DNA of 23,201 nucleotides, from NCBI GenBank assembly GCA_047629975.1, contig JBLHUT010000019.1, positions 1-23,201 on the forward strand. Reading direction: 5' to 3'. The notes under the pieces are model-generated. The model was not told the origin of the DNA and did not search any database. It saw only the letters and a list, made by a program, of their open reading frames with translations. The translations under genes were made by a program, and so were the position numbers. Of the stretch, positions 7,616 to 15,110 are shown one piece after another (positions within the stretch are counted from its first letter, which is position 1; the number at the start of each line of letters is the position of its first letter). The DNA is from JBLHUT01 sp047629975 (lineage in GTDB: Bacteria > Pseudomonadota > Alphaproteobacteria > Rhodobacterales > Rhodobacteraceae).

Positions 7616-9004
7616 ATGCCCCATGTCGCACCGACCACCACCCCACCGCTGATCGGGTCTGTTCCCGACAGCTATGACCTTGAGGTCGAAACCCTGATTG
7701 TGGGGGGCGGGGCGTGCGGCATGGTGGCCGCACTTGCCGCACAAGAGGCGGGACAACAGGTGCTGGTGATCGAAGCCGATGCCACCCCCTCGGGATCGAC
7801 CGCCCTGAGCGCCGGCTTGATCCCCGCGGCTGGCACGCGGTTTCAGGCCAACAGCAGCATCGACGATACCGCCGAATGTTTTGCCGCCGACATCCAGCGC
7901 AAGGCGCATGATGAAAACGACCCCGCGCTTGTGGCCGCACTCGCTCGAAACGCGGCCCCCGTGATCGAATGGCTGTGCGACCGCTATGGCTTGCCGTTTT
8001 CGCTGGTGCAGGATTTTGACTATCCGGGCCATTCGCGGCGGCGGATGCACGGCTTGCCCAGCCGCTCGGGACAAGAGCTGGTCGACCGGCTGCGCCAGAC
8101 CTGTGAGGCGCAAGGCATCGACATCATTTGTAACCGCCGCGTTACGACGCTGTACCGCGACGGGCGCATGATACGCGGCGTCAAGGCCCGCCTGCCGGAC
8201 GCATCACAAGAACGGATCGGCTGCACGAAACTGATCCTTGCGTGCAACGGCTTTGGTGGCAACCGCGAGATGGTCGCCCGGCACATGCCGCAAATCAACA
8301 ATGCCCTCTGGTTCGGCCATGACGGCAACCGCGGAGAGGCCGTTTTGTGGGGCGAGGCGTTGGGGGCTGCAACGCGGCATCTGGGGGCGTTTCAGGGTCA
8401 CGGCAACGTCGCCCACCCGCACGGCATTCTGATCACCTGGGCGGTGATCACCGGCGGCGGCATTCAGGTCAACCTGCACGGCGACCGGTTCTGGAACGAA
8501 AGTCAGGGCTATTCAGAGGCAGCCCAAGCGGTGCTGGCACAGCCCGACGGACAGGCGTGGACAATTTTTGACGCAGATATCGCACAGGTCGCCCGCCAGT
8601 TTGCCGATTTCAAAACCGCCGAGGCACAAGGCGCCGTGAAATCGGCACAAAGCCTTGAGGGGCTGGCACTCGAAACCGGCCTGCCCCTCACGGCGCTGAC
8701 CGCGACGCTGGCACAGATCACGCCGGGCACAACCGATCACTTCGGCCGGAGTTGGGGACCAAAGATGCTCGTGCCACCCTACAGGGCGGTGCGGGTCACG
8801 GGGGCGCTGTTTCACACCCAAGGCGGATTGGAAACCGACCCAAATGGCCGCGTAAAAGACACAAAGGGGGCGGTCTTTCCTAACCTTTTTGCCGCCGGCG
8901 GGGCCGCTTGCGGCGTGTCGGGATCTGCCGACAGCGGGTATCTGTCAGGAAACGGATTGCTCAGCGCGCTGGTTCTGGGGCATGCGGCGGGCACGGCCGT
9001 TTGA
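7616..9004 (+). CDS. FAD-dependent oxidoreductase, fumarate reductase flavoprotein-like
   Basis: This 462-residue protein is the last gene of the operon, starting 5 bases after the lyase stop. An N-terminal FAD Rossmann motif lies at 27-53 (LIVGGGACG and the acidic end of strand 2, VIEAD). The SGSTALSAG segment at 59-67 is the usual second FAD contact. At the C-terminus come HTQGGLETD (His400), NLFAAGG and SGNGLLSALVLG, as in the fumarate reductase/ketosteroid dehydrogenase/tricarballylate dehydrogenase group. There is no signal peptide, heme motif or iron-sulfur motif, so it is a soluble cytosolic enzyme. It most likely oxidises or reduces a C=C bond alpha-beta to a carboxyl or carbonyl in the pathway. 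Whether it acts early (saturated imide to unsaturated) or late cannot be decided here. Confidence 0.9.
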   Translation: MPHVAPTTTPPLIGSVPDSYDLEVETLIVGGGACGMVAALAAQEAGQQVLVIEADATPSGSTALSAGLIPAAGTRFQANSSIDDTAECFAADIQRKAHDENDPALVAALARNAAPVIEWLCDRYGLPFSLVQDFDYPGHSRRRMHGLPSRSGQELVDRLRQTCEAQGIDIICNRRVTTLYRDGRMIRGVKARLPDASQERIGCTKLILACNGFGGNREMVARHMPQINNALWFGHDGNRGEAVLWGEALGAATRHLGAFQGHGNVAHPHGILITWAVITGGGIQVNLHGDRFWNESQGYSEAAQAVLAQPDGQAWTIFDADIAQVARQFADFKTAEAQGAVKSAQSLEGLALETGLPLTALTATLAQITPGTTDHFGRSWGPKMLVPPYRAVRVTGALFHTQGGLETDPNGRVKDTKGAVFPNLFAAGGAACGVSGSADSGYLSGNGLLSALVLGHAAGTAV

Positions 9005-9046
9005 TTGCACGTTGCGGCGCGGGTGAAAAAATCGCCCCGCAGTCCG

Positions 9047-9910
9047 TCAGGCTCTGTTCTCGCGCCAGATAATGATCGCACCTGCCGCCACGATGACAAA
9101 AACGCCGGGAAACAATGTCTCGATCGGGGCTTCGCCAAAAAACAACCAGCCGAACGCAAAGGCCGTCAATAGCCCGAAATACCCGAACGGCGCCAGAATC
9201 GAAGGGGACGCCATCCGGTAGGCAAGCATCAGGAACAAGACCCCCGTGCCGCCCATCATCGACATCAAAAAGATCATGCCGGCCTGCTCGAGGCTTGCAA
9301 CCGGGCTGAATGTCGTTGTCAAACCCGCCAGCACAAACGCGCCCAGCGCCGAAGCGGCGGATGAATACAGATAAAGCAGCGAATTTGAGATACCGGGATC
9401 GAACAACCGCACTGTCACAATCGAAATCGCATAACACACCGCCGCCGCCACCGGCAAAAGCGCATAGACCGAAAACGCATCGCTGCCCGGTTGCAAGATC
9501 ATAAGCGCCCCGACAAACCCGAGCCCCAACGCCGACCAGCGCCAGATACCGACCTTTTCTCCCAACAGCACAACCGACAAAAGCACGACAAACAACGCGT
9601 TTGTCTGCGCCAGTGCAGAGACCGTCGCCAGCTCAAGAAACCCGAGCGAAGAGTAAAAGAACAACTGCGCAAACGCGATCACAAAGCCGCGGAAAATCGC
9701 CAAAGGCCATTTCTTGATGTAAAGCGACGTCCCCCTCAGCCGCAGCTCGCGGGTATAGATCATCAGGATAAGGCTGGGGATAATGCCAAAGACATTCCGG
9801 TACGCCGAGAGCTCTTGTGCAGAGTAATCCGCCAAAAGAAGACGCACCAGAATGCTCATGACGTCAAAACACAGGATAGAGATAAACAGCAGGCCTATTG
9901 CGCGCAACAT
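9047..9910 (-). CDS. EamA/DMT-family membrane transporter
   Basis: A highly hydrophobic protein of 287 residues from the chosen ATG at 9910 has about ten predicted membrane helices, arranged as two EamA repeats of five. The first begins IGLLFISILCFDVMSI and the second follows the segment LQPGSDAFSVYALLPV. It ends in a short basic tail (WRENRA). The drug/metabolite transporter superfamily moves small metabolites or exports them; the substrate is not predictable. A TTG at 9946, with AGGA 8 bases upstream, or an ATG at 10027 could be longer starts. It lies 131 bases downstream of the dimethylglycine-dehydrogenase-like gene on the same strand, so it may be the last gene of that operon or use its own promoter near the dyad at 9967-9980. 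It converges with the flavoprotein gene on the plus strand. Confidence 0.88.
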   Translation of the reverse strand: MLRAIGLLFISILCFDVMSILVRLLLADYSAQELSAYRNVFGIIPSLILMIYTRELRLRGTSLYIKKWPLAIFRGFVIAFAQLFFYSSLGFLELATVSALAQTNALFVVLLSVVLLGEKVGIWRWSALGLGFVGALMILQPGSDAFSVYALLPVAAAVCYAISIVTVRLFDPGISNSLLYLYSSAASALGAFVLAGLTTTFSPVASLEQAGMIFLMSMMGGTGVLFLMLAYRMASPSILAPFGYFGLLTAFAFGWLFFGEAPIETLFPGVFVIVAAGAIIIWRENRA

Positions 9911-9966
9911 GCGCGCACGGTCTGCCCTGCGAATGATATCGGTCAAGGGCGGTGTCCTGCTGGTGC

Positions 9967-9980
9967 GAGACAATAGTCTC
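9967..9980. promoter_or_regulatory. Short dyad upstream of the EamA transporter gene
   Basis: GAGAC (9967-9971) and GTCTC (9976-9980) form a perfect 5-bp inverted repeat around AATA. It sits 57 bases upstream of the transporter ATG, in the gap after the dehydrogenase gene. The same arms occur without a spacer directly before the Rieske gene (13923-13932). Operator function is only a suggestion. Confidence 0.3.
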
Positions 9981-10041
9981 AGGTTATAGTGTCGCGCAGA
10001 TTTCGCCCCGTAGCAAGCCCCAAGCACACCAAACCGCGCAA

Positions 10042-12447
10042 TTAGGCGCGCAAGCGCGCACCGGTCGGGTCAAAGGGCGGCGCGTGCAGAATACGGGCCT
10101 TGTGCGGCTGTCCCAGAACATACACCTCGACCGTGTCACCGGCTCGGGCGTTTTTCACATAGCCAAGCGCAAGAGATTTGCCCACGGTGTATCCGTAAGC
10201 GCCCGAGGTCACCCGCCCGATGCCCGCCCCGTCCTTGAAAATCGGCTCGCCGCCTGTGGCATCGGCGGTTGTCGCCTCGACCTCAAGCAGAACCAGATGT
10301 TCGCGGGCCGGTTGCCCAAGTGTCTGTGCAACCGCCGCCTTGTTCAGGAACGTCTTGTCCATTTTGCACAACCGCTCCAGCCCGACCTCTTGTGGCCAGT
10401 ATTCCGGCGAATATTCACGGCTCCAGCTTCCGTAGCCCTTTTCGATACGCAGGCTCATCAACGCGCGACTGCCCACAGGGCCCGCGCCAAAGGCCCGTCC
10501 CGCATCAATCAATGCGCCGTAAAGCTGTTCCTGATCGTGTGTCGCACAGTGCAGTTCCCAGCCAAGATCGCCTGTAAACGACACCCGCAGCGCCAGAACC
10601 TCGACCCCGCCAAGTTCGATCCGCTTGGAGCGCATGAAGGGGAAATCCGCTGTCTCGAGCGAAGCGTTGGTGAGCCGTTGCAACAAGGCGCGGCTGTCGG
10701 GTCCGGCCACGTTAAAGCCACACACGTCGGTTGTCCGGCTTTCAAAGGTCGTGCCCCCGGGCAATGGGACCTGTTGGAAGAACCGCGTGTGATACCGCTC
10801 GGCCATGCCCGACCCGATGATCCAGAATTCGTCTTCGGCAAGGCGCGTGACCGTAAAGTCACCCGCGATCCCGCCACGTTTGCCAATCAGCGGTGTCAGA
10901 CACGACCGCCCAACCTGCGTTGGCATGTTATTGGCAAAAACCGCGTTCAGCCACACCGCCGCCCCCGGCCCCTTGCAAACATATTTGGCAAAATTCGAGA
11001 TGTCGATGATCCCGGCCCGGTCCCGCAGCATCCGGCATTCGTCGCCCACAGGCCCCCACCAGTTCTGCCTGTCAAAGCCGTTGGTATCCGAGACGTCGGG
11101 CGCGTCCGCAAACCACAAAGGATGCTCCCAGCCATAATTCAGGCCCATGACTGCATTCATGGATTTTTGCATCTTGTAGGCCGGACGCATCCGCATGGGC
11201 CGCCCTGCGGCGCGCTCTTCGTTCGGAAAATGGATCGAGAAACGATTGGCATACTGGTCACCGACCCGCGCCTTGGTAAAGGCCTTGTCCGCCCAGTCGC
11301 CAAACCGCGCCACATCCCACGCGAACATGTCATAACGGGTCTCGCCCTCGATAATCCACTGGGCCGCCATAAGCCCCATGCCCCCCGATTGCGAAAAGCC
11401 GGGAATAATGCCGTTGCAACAAAAGTAATTGCGCAGTTCCGGCACCGGCCCGAACAACACGTTGCTGTCAGGCGACCAGATCATCGGCCCGTTGATCACC
11501 CGCTTGATCCCCGCCGACCCCACAACCGGCACACGGTCGATCGCACGCATCATGTTATCTTCGATCCGGTCCAGATCATCGGCAAAAAGCTCGTGGCCAA
11601 AGCCCTGCGGCGTGCCGTCCTCAGCCCAAAACCGCACATCCTTTTCGTAGGCCCCGACCAACAGGCCCTGCCCTTCCTGACGCAGGTAGTATTCACCGTC
11701 GCGGTCGGCCACCGACGGCAGGCGGCGATCCATCGCAGCGATCTCGGCAATGGTTTCGGTCACGAAATACTGATGCTCGGTCGGCAAAAGCGGCAGGCGA
11801 AGCCCCGCCATCGCCGCAACCTCGCGCCCCCACAGACCGGCGGCATTGATGACCCAGCCGGTGGCGATATCGCCCTTGGGCGTGCGCACGATCCAGCTTC
11901 CGTCGGGTTGCTGTTCGGTGCCTGTGACGGGACAAAAGCGGATGATCTCGGCCCCGTTCTGTCGCGCGCCCTTGGCATAGGCATTGGTCACCCCCGACGG
12001 GTCCACATTGCCGCCTTCGGGTTCCCACATGATGCAGCGGATGCCGTCGAAATTGACCAGCGGATGCAGGGCCTCGGCCTCGGCGCGCGAAACCTCGTGA
12101 AAGTTCATACCGTAAAGTTTCGCCTTGGCCGCCTGAAGCCGGAGCTGGTGTTCGCGGGCCTGTGTCTGCGCAAGGTAAAGCGATCCGGGTTGGAAGACAC
12201 CGCAGCTTTGGCCGGTTTCGCGCTCCAACTCCTTGTAAAGCCCCATCGTGTAATGCTGGATCCGGCTGATGTTTGTGCTGTCGTGCAGCCCGTGGATGTT
12301 GGCCGCCGCATGCCACGTCGAGCCAGAGGTCAGCTCGTCACGCTCCAGCAGCACAACATCTGTCCAGCCCAGTTTGGTAAGGTGGTACAGAATAGAGCAG
12401 CCAATGACACCGCCCCCGATGACAACGGCCTGCGCATGGGATTTCAT
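10042..12447 (-). CDS. Dimethylglycine/sarcosine dehydrogenase-like flavoprotein with C-terminal GcvT-like folate domain
   Basis: The protein has 801 residues from the ATG at 12447, chosen because it begins just before the FAD-binding strand (KSHAQAVVIGGGVIG) and has an AGGCGAG 7 bases upstream; a longer form from 12588 would overlap the small gene ahead. The N-terminal D-amino-acid-oxidase-type domain has GGGVIG at 11-16 and STWHAA at 43-48, whose His46 matches the residue that covalently binds FAD in dimethylglycine dehydrogenase. From about residue 420 on it resembles glycine cleavage T-protein and its C-terminal barrel (RDRAGIIDISNFAKY, VGSRALMSLRIEKGYG). The family oxidatively removes N-methyl groups and passes formaldehyde to tetrahydrofolate. 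It follows a Rieske oxygenase and a small gene, so it probably demethylates the tertiary amine that the Rieske enzyme makes. The substrate could be dimethylglycine, sarcosine or an N-methylproline. Confidence 0.92.
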   Translation of the reverse strand: MKSHAQAVVIGGGVIGCSILYHLTKLGWTDVVLLERDELTSGSTWHAAANIHGLHDSTNISRIQHYTMGLYKELERETGQSCGVFQPGSLYLAQTQAREHQLRLQAAKAKLYGMNFHEVSRAEAEALHPLVNFDGIRCIMWEPEGGNVDPSGVTNAYAKGARQNGAEIIRFCPVTGTEQQPDGSWIVRTPKGDIATGWVINAAGLWGREVAAMAGLRLPLLPTEHQYFVTETIAEIAAMDRRLPSVADRDGEYYLRQEGQGLLVGAYEKDVRFWAEDGTPQGFGHELFADDLDRIEDNMMRAIDRVPVVGSAGIKRVINGPMIWSPDSNVLFGPVPELRNYFCCNGIIPGFSQSGGMGLMAAQWIIEGETRYDMFAWDVARFGDWADKAFTKARVGDQYANRFSIHFPNEERAAGRPMRMRPAYKMQKSMNAVMGLNYGWEHPLWFADAPDVSDTNGFDRQNWWGPVGDECRMLRDRAGIIDISNFAKYVCKGPGAAVWLNAVFANNMPTQVGRSCLTPLIGKRGGIAGDFTVTRLAEDEFWIIGSGMAERYHTRFFQQVPLPGGTTFESRTTDVCGFNVAGPDSRALLQRLTNASLETADFPFMRSKRIELGGVEVLALRVSFTGDLGWELHCATHDQEQLYGALIDAGRAFGAGPVGSRALMSLRIEKGYGSWSREYSPEYWPQEVGLERLCKMDKTFLNKAAVAQTLGQPAREHLVLLEVEATTADATGGEPIFKDGAGIGRVTSGAYGYTVGKSLALGYVKNARAGDTVEVYVLGQPHKARILHAPPFDPTGARLRA

Positions 12448-12484
12448 CTGGTTCTCGCCTTTGTTGTAGGTCTTGTAGAACGGC

Positions 12485-12748
12485 TTATGCCGTAAACTCA
12501 TAGCGCGGTTCGCGCCCGTGTTGATAAAGCCGCAGGTTGAGCATGTCTGTTTGCGCCGCACCCGATTGCAGCGCAAAGACATAGGCATGGGTCAGATAGA
12601 AACACGCACCATCCACATCGCCTCCGGCCTCGCGGGCATCGGCGACCTGCGTGTAAAGACGCACAAGCGTTGCATCGTCGCCTTGTGCATGCGCCCTGAG
12701 CAAAAGCGGCTCGAGGTCCGCCAGAATATGCGCCGGTCTATCCGTCAT
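12485..12748 (-). CDS. Small conserved-looking helical protein of unknown function
   Basis: This 87-residue protein runs from the ATG at 12748, which has AAGG just upstream; an ATG at 12802 would overlap the Rieske gene. I do not recognise a named family. It has no signal peptide or membrane segment. The sequence looks all-helical, with a paired-helix pattern (LLLRAHAQGDDATLVRLYTQ, then GACFYLTHAYVFALQSG) reminiscent of TPR-like repeats, ending in a HGREPRYE tail. It lies 19 bases after the Rieske stop and 37 bases before the dehydrogenase start, so it is co-transcribed with both. It may be an assembly or partner protein for one of them, but that is inference from position only. Confidence 0.75.
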   Translation of the reverse strand: MTDRPAHILADLEPLLLRAHAQGDDATLVRLYTQVADAREAGGDVDGACFYLTHAYVFALQSGAAQTDMLNLRLYQHGREPRYEFTA

Positions 12749-12767
12749 CGACCTTTTATCCGCCCCC

Positions 12768-13922
12768 TCAACCACCGCGTGCCACATCAAGCTTGCTGGC
12801 AACCCAGTGGTGAAAATTGTGCGTCGGCCCGTCCATCACCGGAGAGAACTTTCCACCGTCGAACAATTCACCCTTGCGGCCACGCTGCATGCCCTCGACG
12901 ACAAAAATGTCCTCCTCGAAGATCAATTGCCACTGGGCGGCATTCTTGTCGCGCATCGCGCCAAGGCCGTCTTGCGCGGCAGGAACCTGCGCGTAATAGA
13001 TGCTCACGTGTTCAACCGTGCGACCGGTATCCACAGGCTCCAGAACGATCCCGTAGAAATGATCGCGGTGCACCCCGAGAAGGACATTGGGATAGATCGC
13101 CACATATTCGGCCCCCTCGTCCCACTGCGCCGACAGAGCGTTGAAATCAGGAAAACCCGCATCGCCATCCCCCTTCATTTGCCGGTAAACCAACGTGCCC
13201 TGCCCGGAATACGCGCCGCGCTTTTCGATATTGTAGTGGTCTTCGAGCCGTGAATAGGTGTTCAGGCTGGGGTGGACCCACGGCAGGTGATAGCTTTCAC
13301 AGTAATTCTCGACGGCAAGTTTCCAGTTGGTTGCAACCTCGAGCGTGAACGACGACGACGCACCGCCGTGGTACATCGGTTGGTCGAACTCCCCCCAGCG
13401 GGCCATCAGATCGGCATGGACCTCTTCGAACGCAGGCGCCGTACCCGAGATATTCACGAACACCACATCATGCCAGACGTAAGACCGGATGCGGATCAGG
13501 CCAAGCGTGTCACGGTCGATATCGGGATGGGTATTGTGCCCGGGCCCGCCCACATGCGGGGTCGAGCGCAGCGCGCCTTTGAGCGAATAGCACCAGCTGT
13601 GATACGGACACCGGATCGCCCCCCGGATATTGGTCGGCTCATCCACAAGGATCATCCCGCGGTGCCGACAGGTGTTCTGGAACACACCAAGCGTGCCGTC
13701 GTGGTCGCGCACCAGCAACAAGGGCATTCCCATGAAATCCACCGGCTTTGCGTCGCCCCCTTCGGGTACATCGGCACCAAATCCGATGCCCGACCACTGC
13801 CCGAACAAAACCGCCTGCTTTTCCTCGGCGAAAAGAGCATCGCTGGTGTAATGCGCATTGGGCAGGCCGCGCGCTTCGGAGACGGATTTGAGCACCGGTG
13901 CAAGGCTGTTGTGAATATTCAT
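12768..13922 (-). CDS. Rieske [2Fe-2S] oxygenase alpha subunit, quaternary-amine demethylase type
   Basis: This 384-residue protein has an N-terminal Rieske domain with CRHRG (Cys85, His87) and CPYHSW (Cys105, His108). The C-terminal catalytic domain carries the mononuclear iron ligands His212 and His217 (ENYCESYHLPWVHP) and Asp338 (EEDIF). The carboxylate between the metal sites is Glu209 rather than the Asp of benzene/naphthalene dioxygenases. Together with the NWKL-x-ENY-x-E-x-YH pattern, this points to the choline monooxygenase, glycine betaine demethylase (GbcA), stachydrine demethylase and carnitine oxygenase (CntA) group. The partner reductase is not in the window. The following dehydrogenase gene fits stepwise N-demethylation. 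Start: ATG 13922 with GGAG 7 bases upstream. The substrate is unresolved; glycine betaine and proline betaine are the best guesses. Confidence 0.93.
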   Translation of the reverse strand: MNIHNSLAPVLKSVSEARGLPNAHYTSDALFAEEKQAVLFGQWSGIGFGADVPEGGDAKPVDFMGMPLLLVRDHDGTLGVFQNTCRHRGMILVDEPTNIRGAIRCPYHSWCYSLKGALRSTPHVGGPGHNTHPDIDRDTLGLIRIRSYVWHDVVFVNISGTAPAFEEVHADLMARWGEFDQPMYHGGASSSFTLEVATNWKLAVENYCESYHLPWVHPSLNTYSRLEDHYNIEKRGAYSGQGTLVYRQMKGDGDAGFPDFNALSAQWDEGAEYVAIYPNVLLGVHRDHFYGIVLEPVDTGRTVEHVSIYYAQVPAAQDGLGAMRDKNAAQWQLIFEEDIFVVEGMQRGRKGELFDGGKFSPVMDGPTHNFHHWVASKLDVARGG

Positions 13923-13932
13923 GAGACGTCTC
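13923..13932. promoter_or_regulatory. Perfect 10-bp palindrome abutting the Rieske start codon
   Basis: GAGACGTCTC is its own reverse complement and directly precedes the ATG (minus strand). It includes three bases of the GGAG ribosome-binding site. It shares its arms with the dyad at 9967-9980. It could be a regulator site or a chance match. Confidence 0.3.
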
Positions 13933-14000
13933 CGTCAAAGGGTCAAAGCTGCGTGCACGGTGGCGTCGGATTTCCAATCGCACAAGAGGATAAATATTCG

Positions 14001-14029
14001 CCTTCAAGTGAGCTATTCTCACTTGAAGG
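14001..14029 (-). terminator. Perfect 12-bp-arm hairpin after lysR and upstream of the Rieske gene
   Basis: CCTTCAAGTGAG (14001-14012) and CTCACTTGAAGG (14018-14029) are perfect inverted repeats around a 5-base loop. The hairpin starts 9 bases after the lysR stop and lies 79 bases before the Rieske ATG. On the minus strand it is followed by CGAATATTTATCC, A/T-rich but without a clean T run, so termination would be weak. Because it sits in the promoter region of the Rieske operon, it may instead be the operator for the LysR protein. Both readings remain open. Confidence 0.5.
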
Positions 14030-14038
14030 TTCCGCCTC

Positions 14039-14926
14039 TCAGATATTTTCCAAAAGCCACGCTTTCAGAATGCGCGCATTTTCCGACAGCGACTCTTCGG
14101 CAGCGCAGACGATATAGAACGGCTCGGGCGCATCAAGCCCAAGCGTGCCGAACCGCACCAGTTCACCCTGCTCGGTGAGCGGCACCACAAGCCGCTCCCA
14201 GCCCAGAACCACACCGACACCGTCGCGCGCCGCCTGCAACGCAATCATGTAGTTGTTCACCACAGGTCCCGGGCGGATCGGCCCGTCATAGCCCAGTGCG
14301 CGAAACCATGTCTCCCACGTTGTCCACTTGGAATGGGGCGTTCTGAGGTGAACCAGATCTTGTTGTGCCAGCTCTGACAGGCTGATATCCCCCAGCAATG
14401 CCGCGCGCTGTGCACTGCCCATCGGCACAAGGTGATCGCGAAACAGGCGCGTCGCCTGCAACGCCGGATCGGTCGGCACACCGAACAGAATTTGCAGATC
14501 GGGCCGCTCTGTTGCGGTGGCTATCCCGTCGGACAGCACCTGATTGACCGGAATATCGCCATGCGCGCGCCAGAATTTCGACAGACGCGGCGTTAACCAC
14601 AAGGCCGAAACCGACGTTGTCGCGGCCACCGATACCGACGGGTCCCCGACCCTTTTGAGATGTGACAGGGTGGTGCTGATGTCCAGAAAACCACGGGTCA
14701 GGCTGGAAAACAGCATCTGGCCACTCTGGGTCAGTTCAACCCCGCGATGCTGCCGCACAAACAAGCCGAACCCCAGTTCCCGCTCAAGCGACTTGATCTG
14801 GTGACTGACGGCGCCGGGTGTCACATTCAACTCGCGCGCGGCCTGTTTGAAGCTGCTGTGCCGTGCGGCCGCCTCGAAAGACGCAAGCGCACTGAGCGGG
14901 GGCAGGTTGTAATGTCGGCGTGCCAC
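14039..14926 (-). CDS. LysR-family transcriptional regulator, GcvA-like
   Basis: This 295-residue protein is typical for LysR. The N-terminal helix-turn-helix lies at about 23-45 (SSFKQAARELNVTPGAVSHQ), with the family's LERELGFGLFVRQHRGVELTQSG at 48-69. A periplasmic-binding-like effector domain follows from about 90. The PPLSALASFEAAARH opening is that of the GcvA/AmpR-like subgroup. It is transcribed away from the amidase gene (184 bases apart) and towards the Rieske operon, which starts 117 bases after its stop. It could regulate either or both. LysR regulators usually act on the divergent neighbour, which would be the amidase; the 12-bp-arm dyad before the Rieske gene argues for a second target. 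The effector is unknown. Confidence 0.92.
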   Translation of the reverse strand: MARRHYNLPPLSALASFEAAARHSSFKQAARELNVTPGAVSHQIKSLERELGFGLFVRQHRGVELTQSGQMLFSSLTRGFLDISTTLSHLKRVGDPSVSVAATTSVSALWLTPRLSKFWRAHGDIPVNQVLSDGIATATERPDLQILFGVPTDPALQATRLFRDHLVPMGSAQRAALLGDISLSELAQQDLVHLRTPHSKWTTWETWFRALGYDGPIRPGPVVNNYMIALQAARDGVGVVLGWERLVVPLTEQGELVRFGTLGLDAPEPFYIVCAAEESLSENARILKAWLLENI

Positions 14927-15048
14927 ATCCGGCCCCCAAAAGAAATCACGCCCCGACCTTGCGCCGGTTTCACGGCCCGAACCAGCCTTTTCCGTCCGGT
15001 CGGGGCAAACAGCCCGCCACGCGCCGGCCCTGAACCGCGCAAAACCGG

Positions 15049-15068
15049 TTGAACTTCCCCCAGGTCAA
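15049..15068. promoter_or_regulatory. Imperfect dyad between lysR and amidase, candidate LysR site
   Basis: TTGAAC (15049-15054) and GGTCAA (15063-15068) form a 5-of-6 inverted repeat with an 8-base spacer, 43 bases upstream of the amidase ATG. The position fits a LysR-type binding site in a divergent promoter region. The rest of 14927-15110 shows no clear promoter. This is weak evidence. Confidence 0.25.
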
Positions 15069-15110
15069 AGCGCAGGATGCACCAGACAGACCACGCAAGG
15101 AGCATTCCGC

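Noticed and set aside
9021..9037. Possible bidirectional terminator in the convergent gap between the flavoprotein and EamA genes
   Set aside because: Only a 6-bp stem with a G-U pair (GGGTGA with TCGCCC) around an A5 loop, and no T run on either strand; too weak to list.
9952..12495. An 847-residue open frame on the plus strand opposite the dehydrogenase gene
   Set aside because: It is rich in Arg, His and Pro, matches no family, and lies exactly antisense to a well-supported flavoprotein. It is a by-product of GC-rich codon use.
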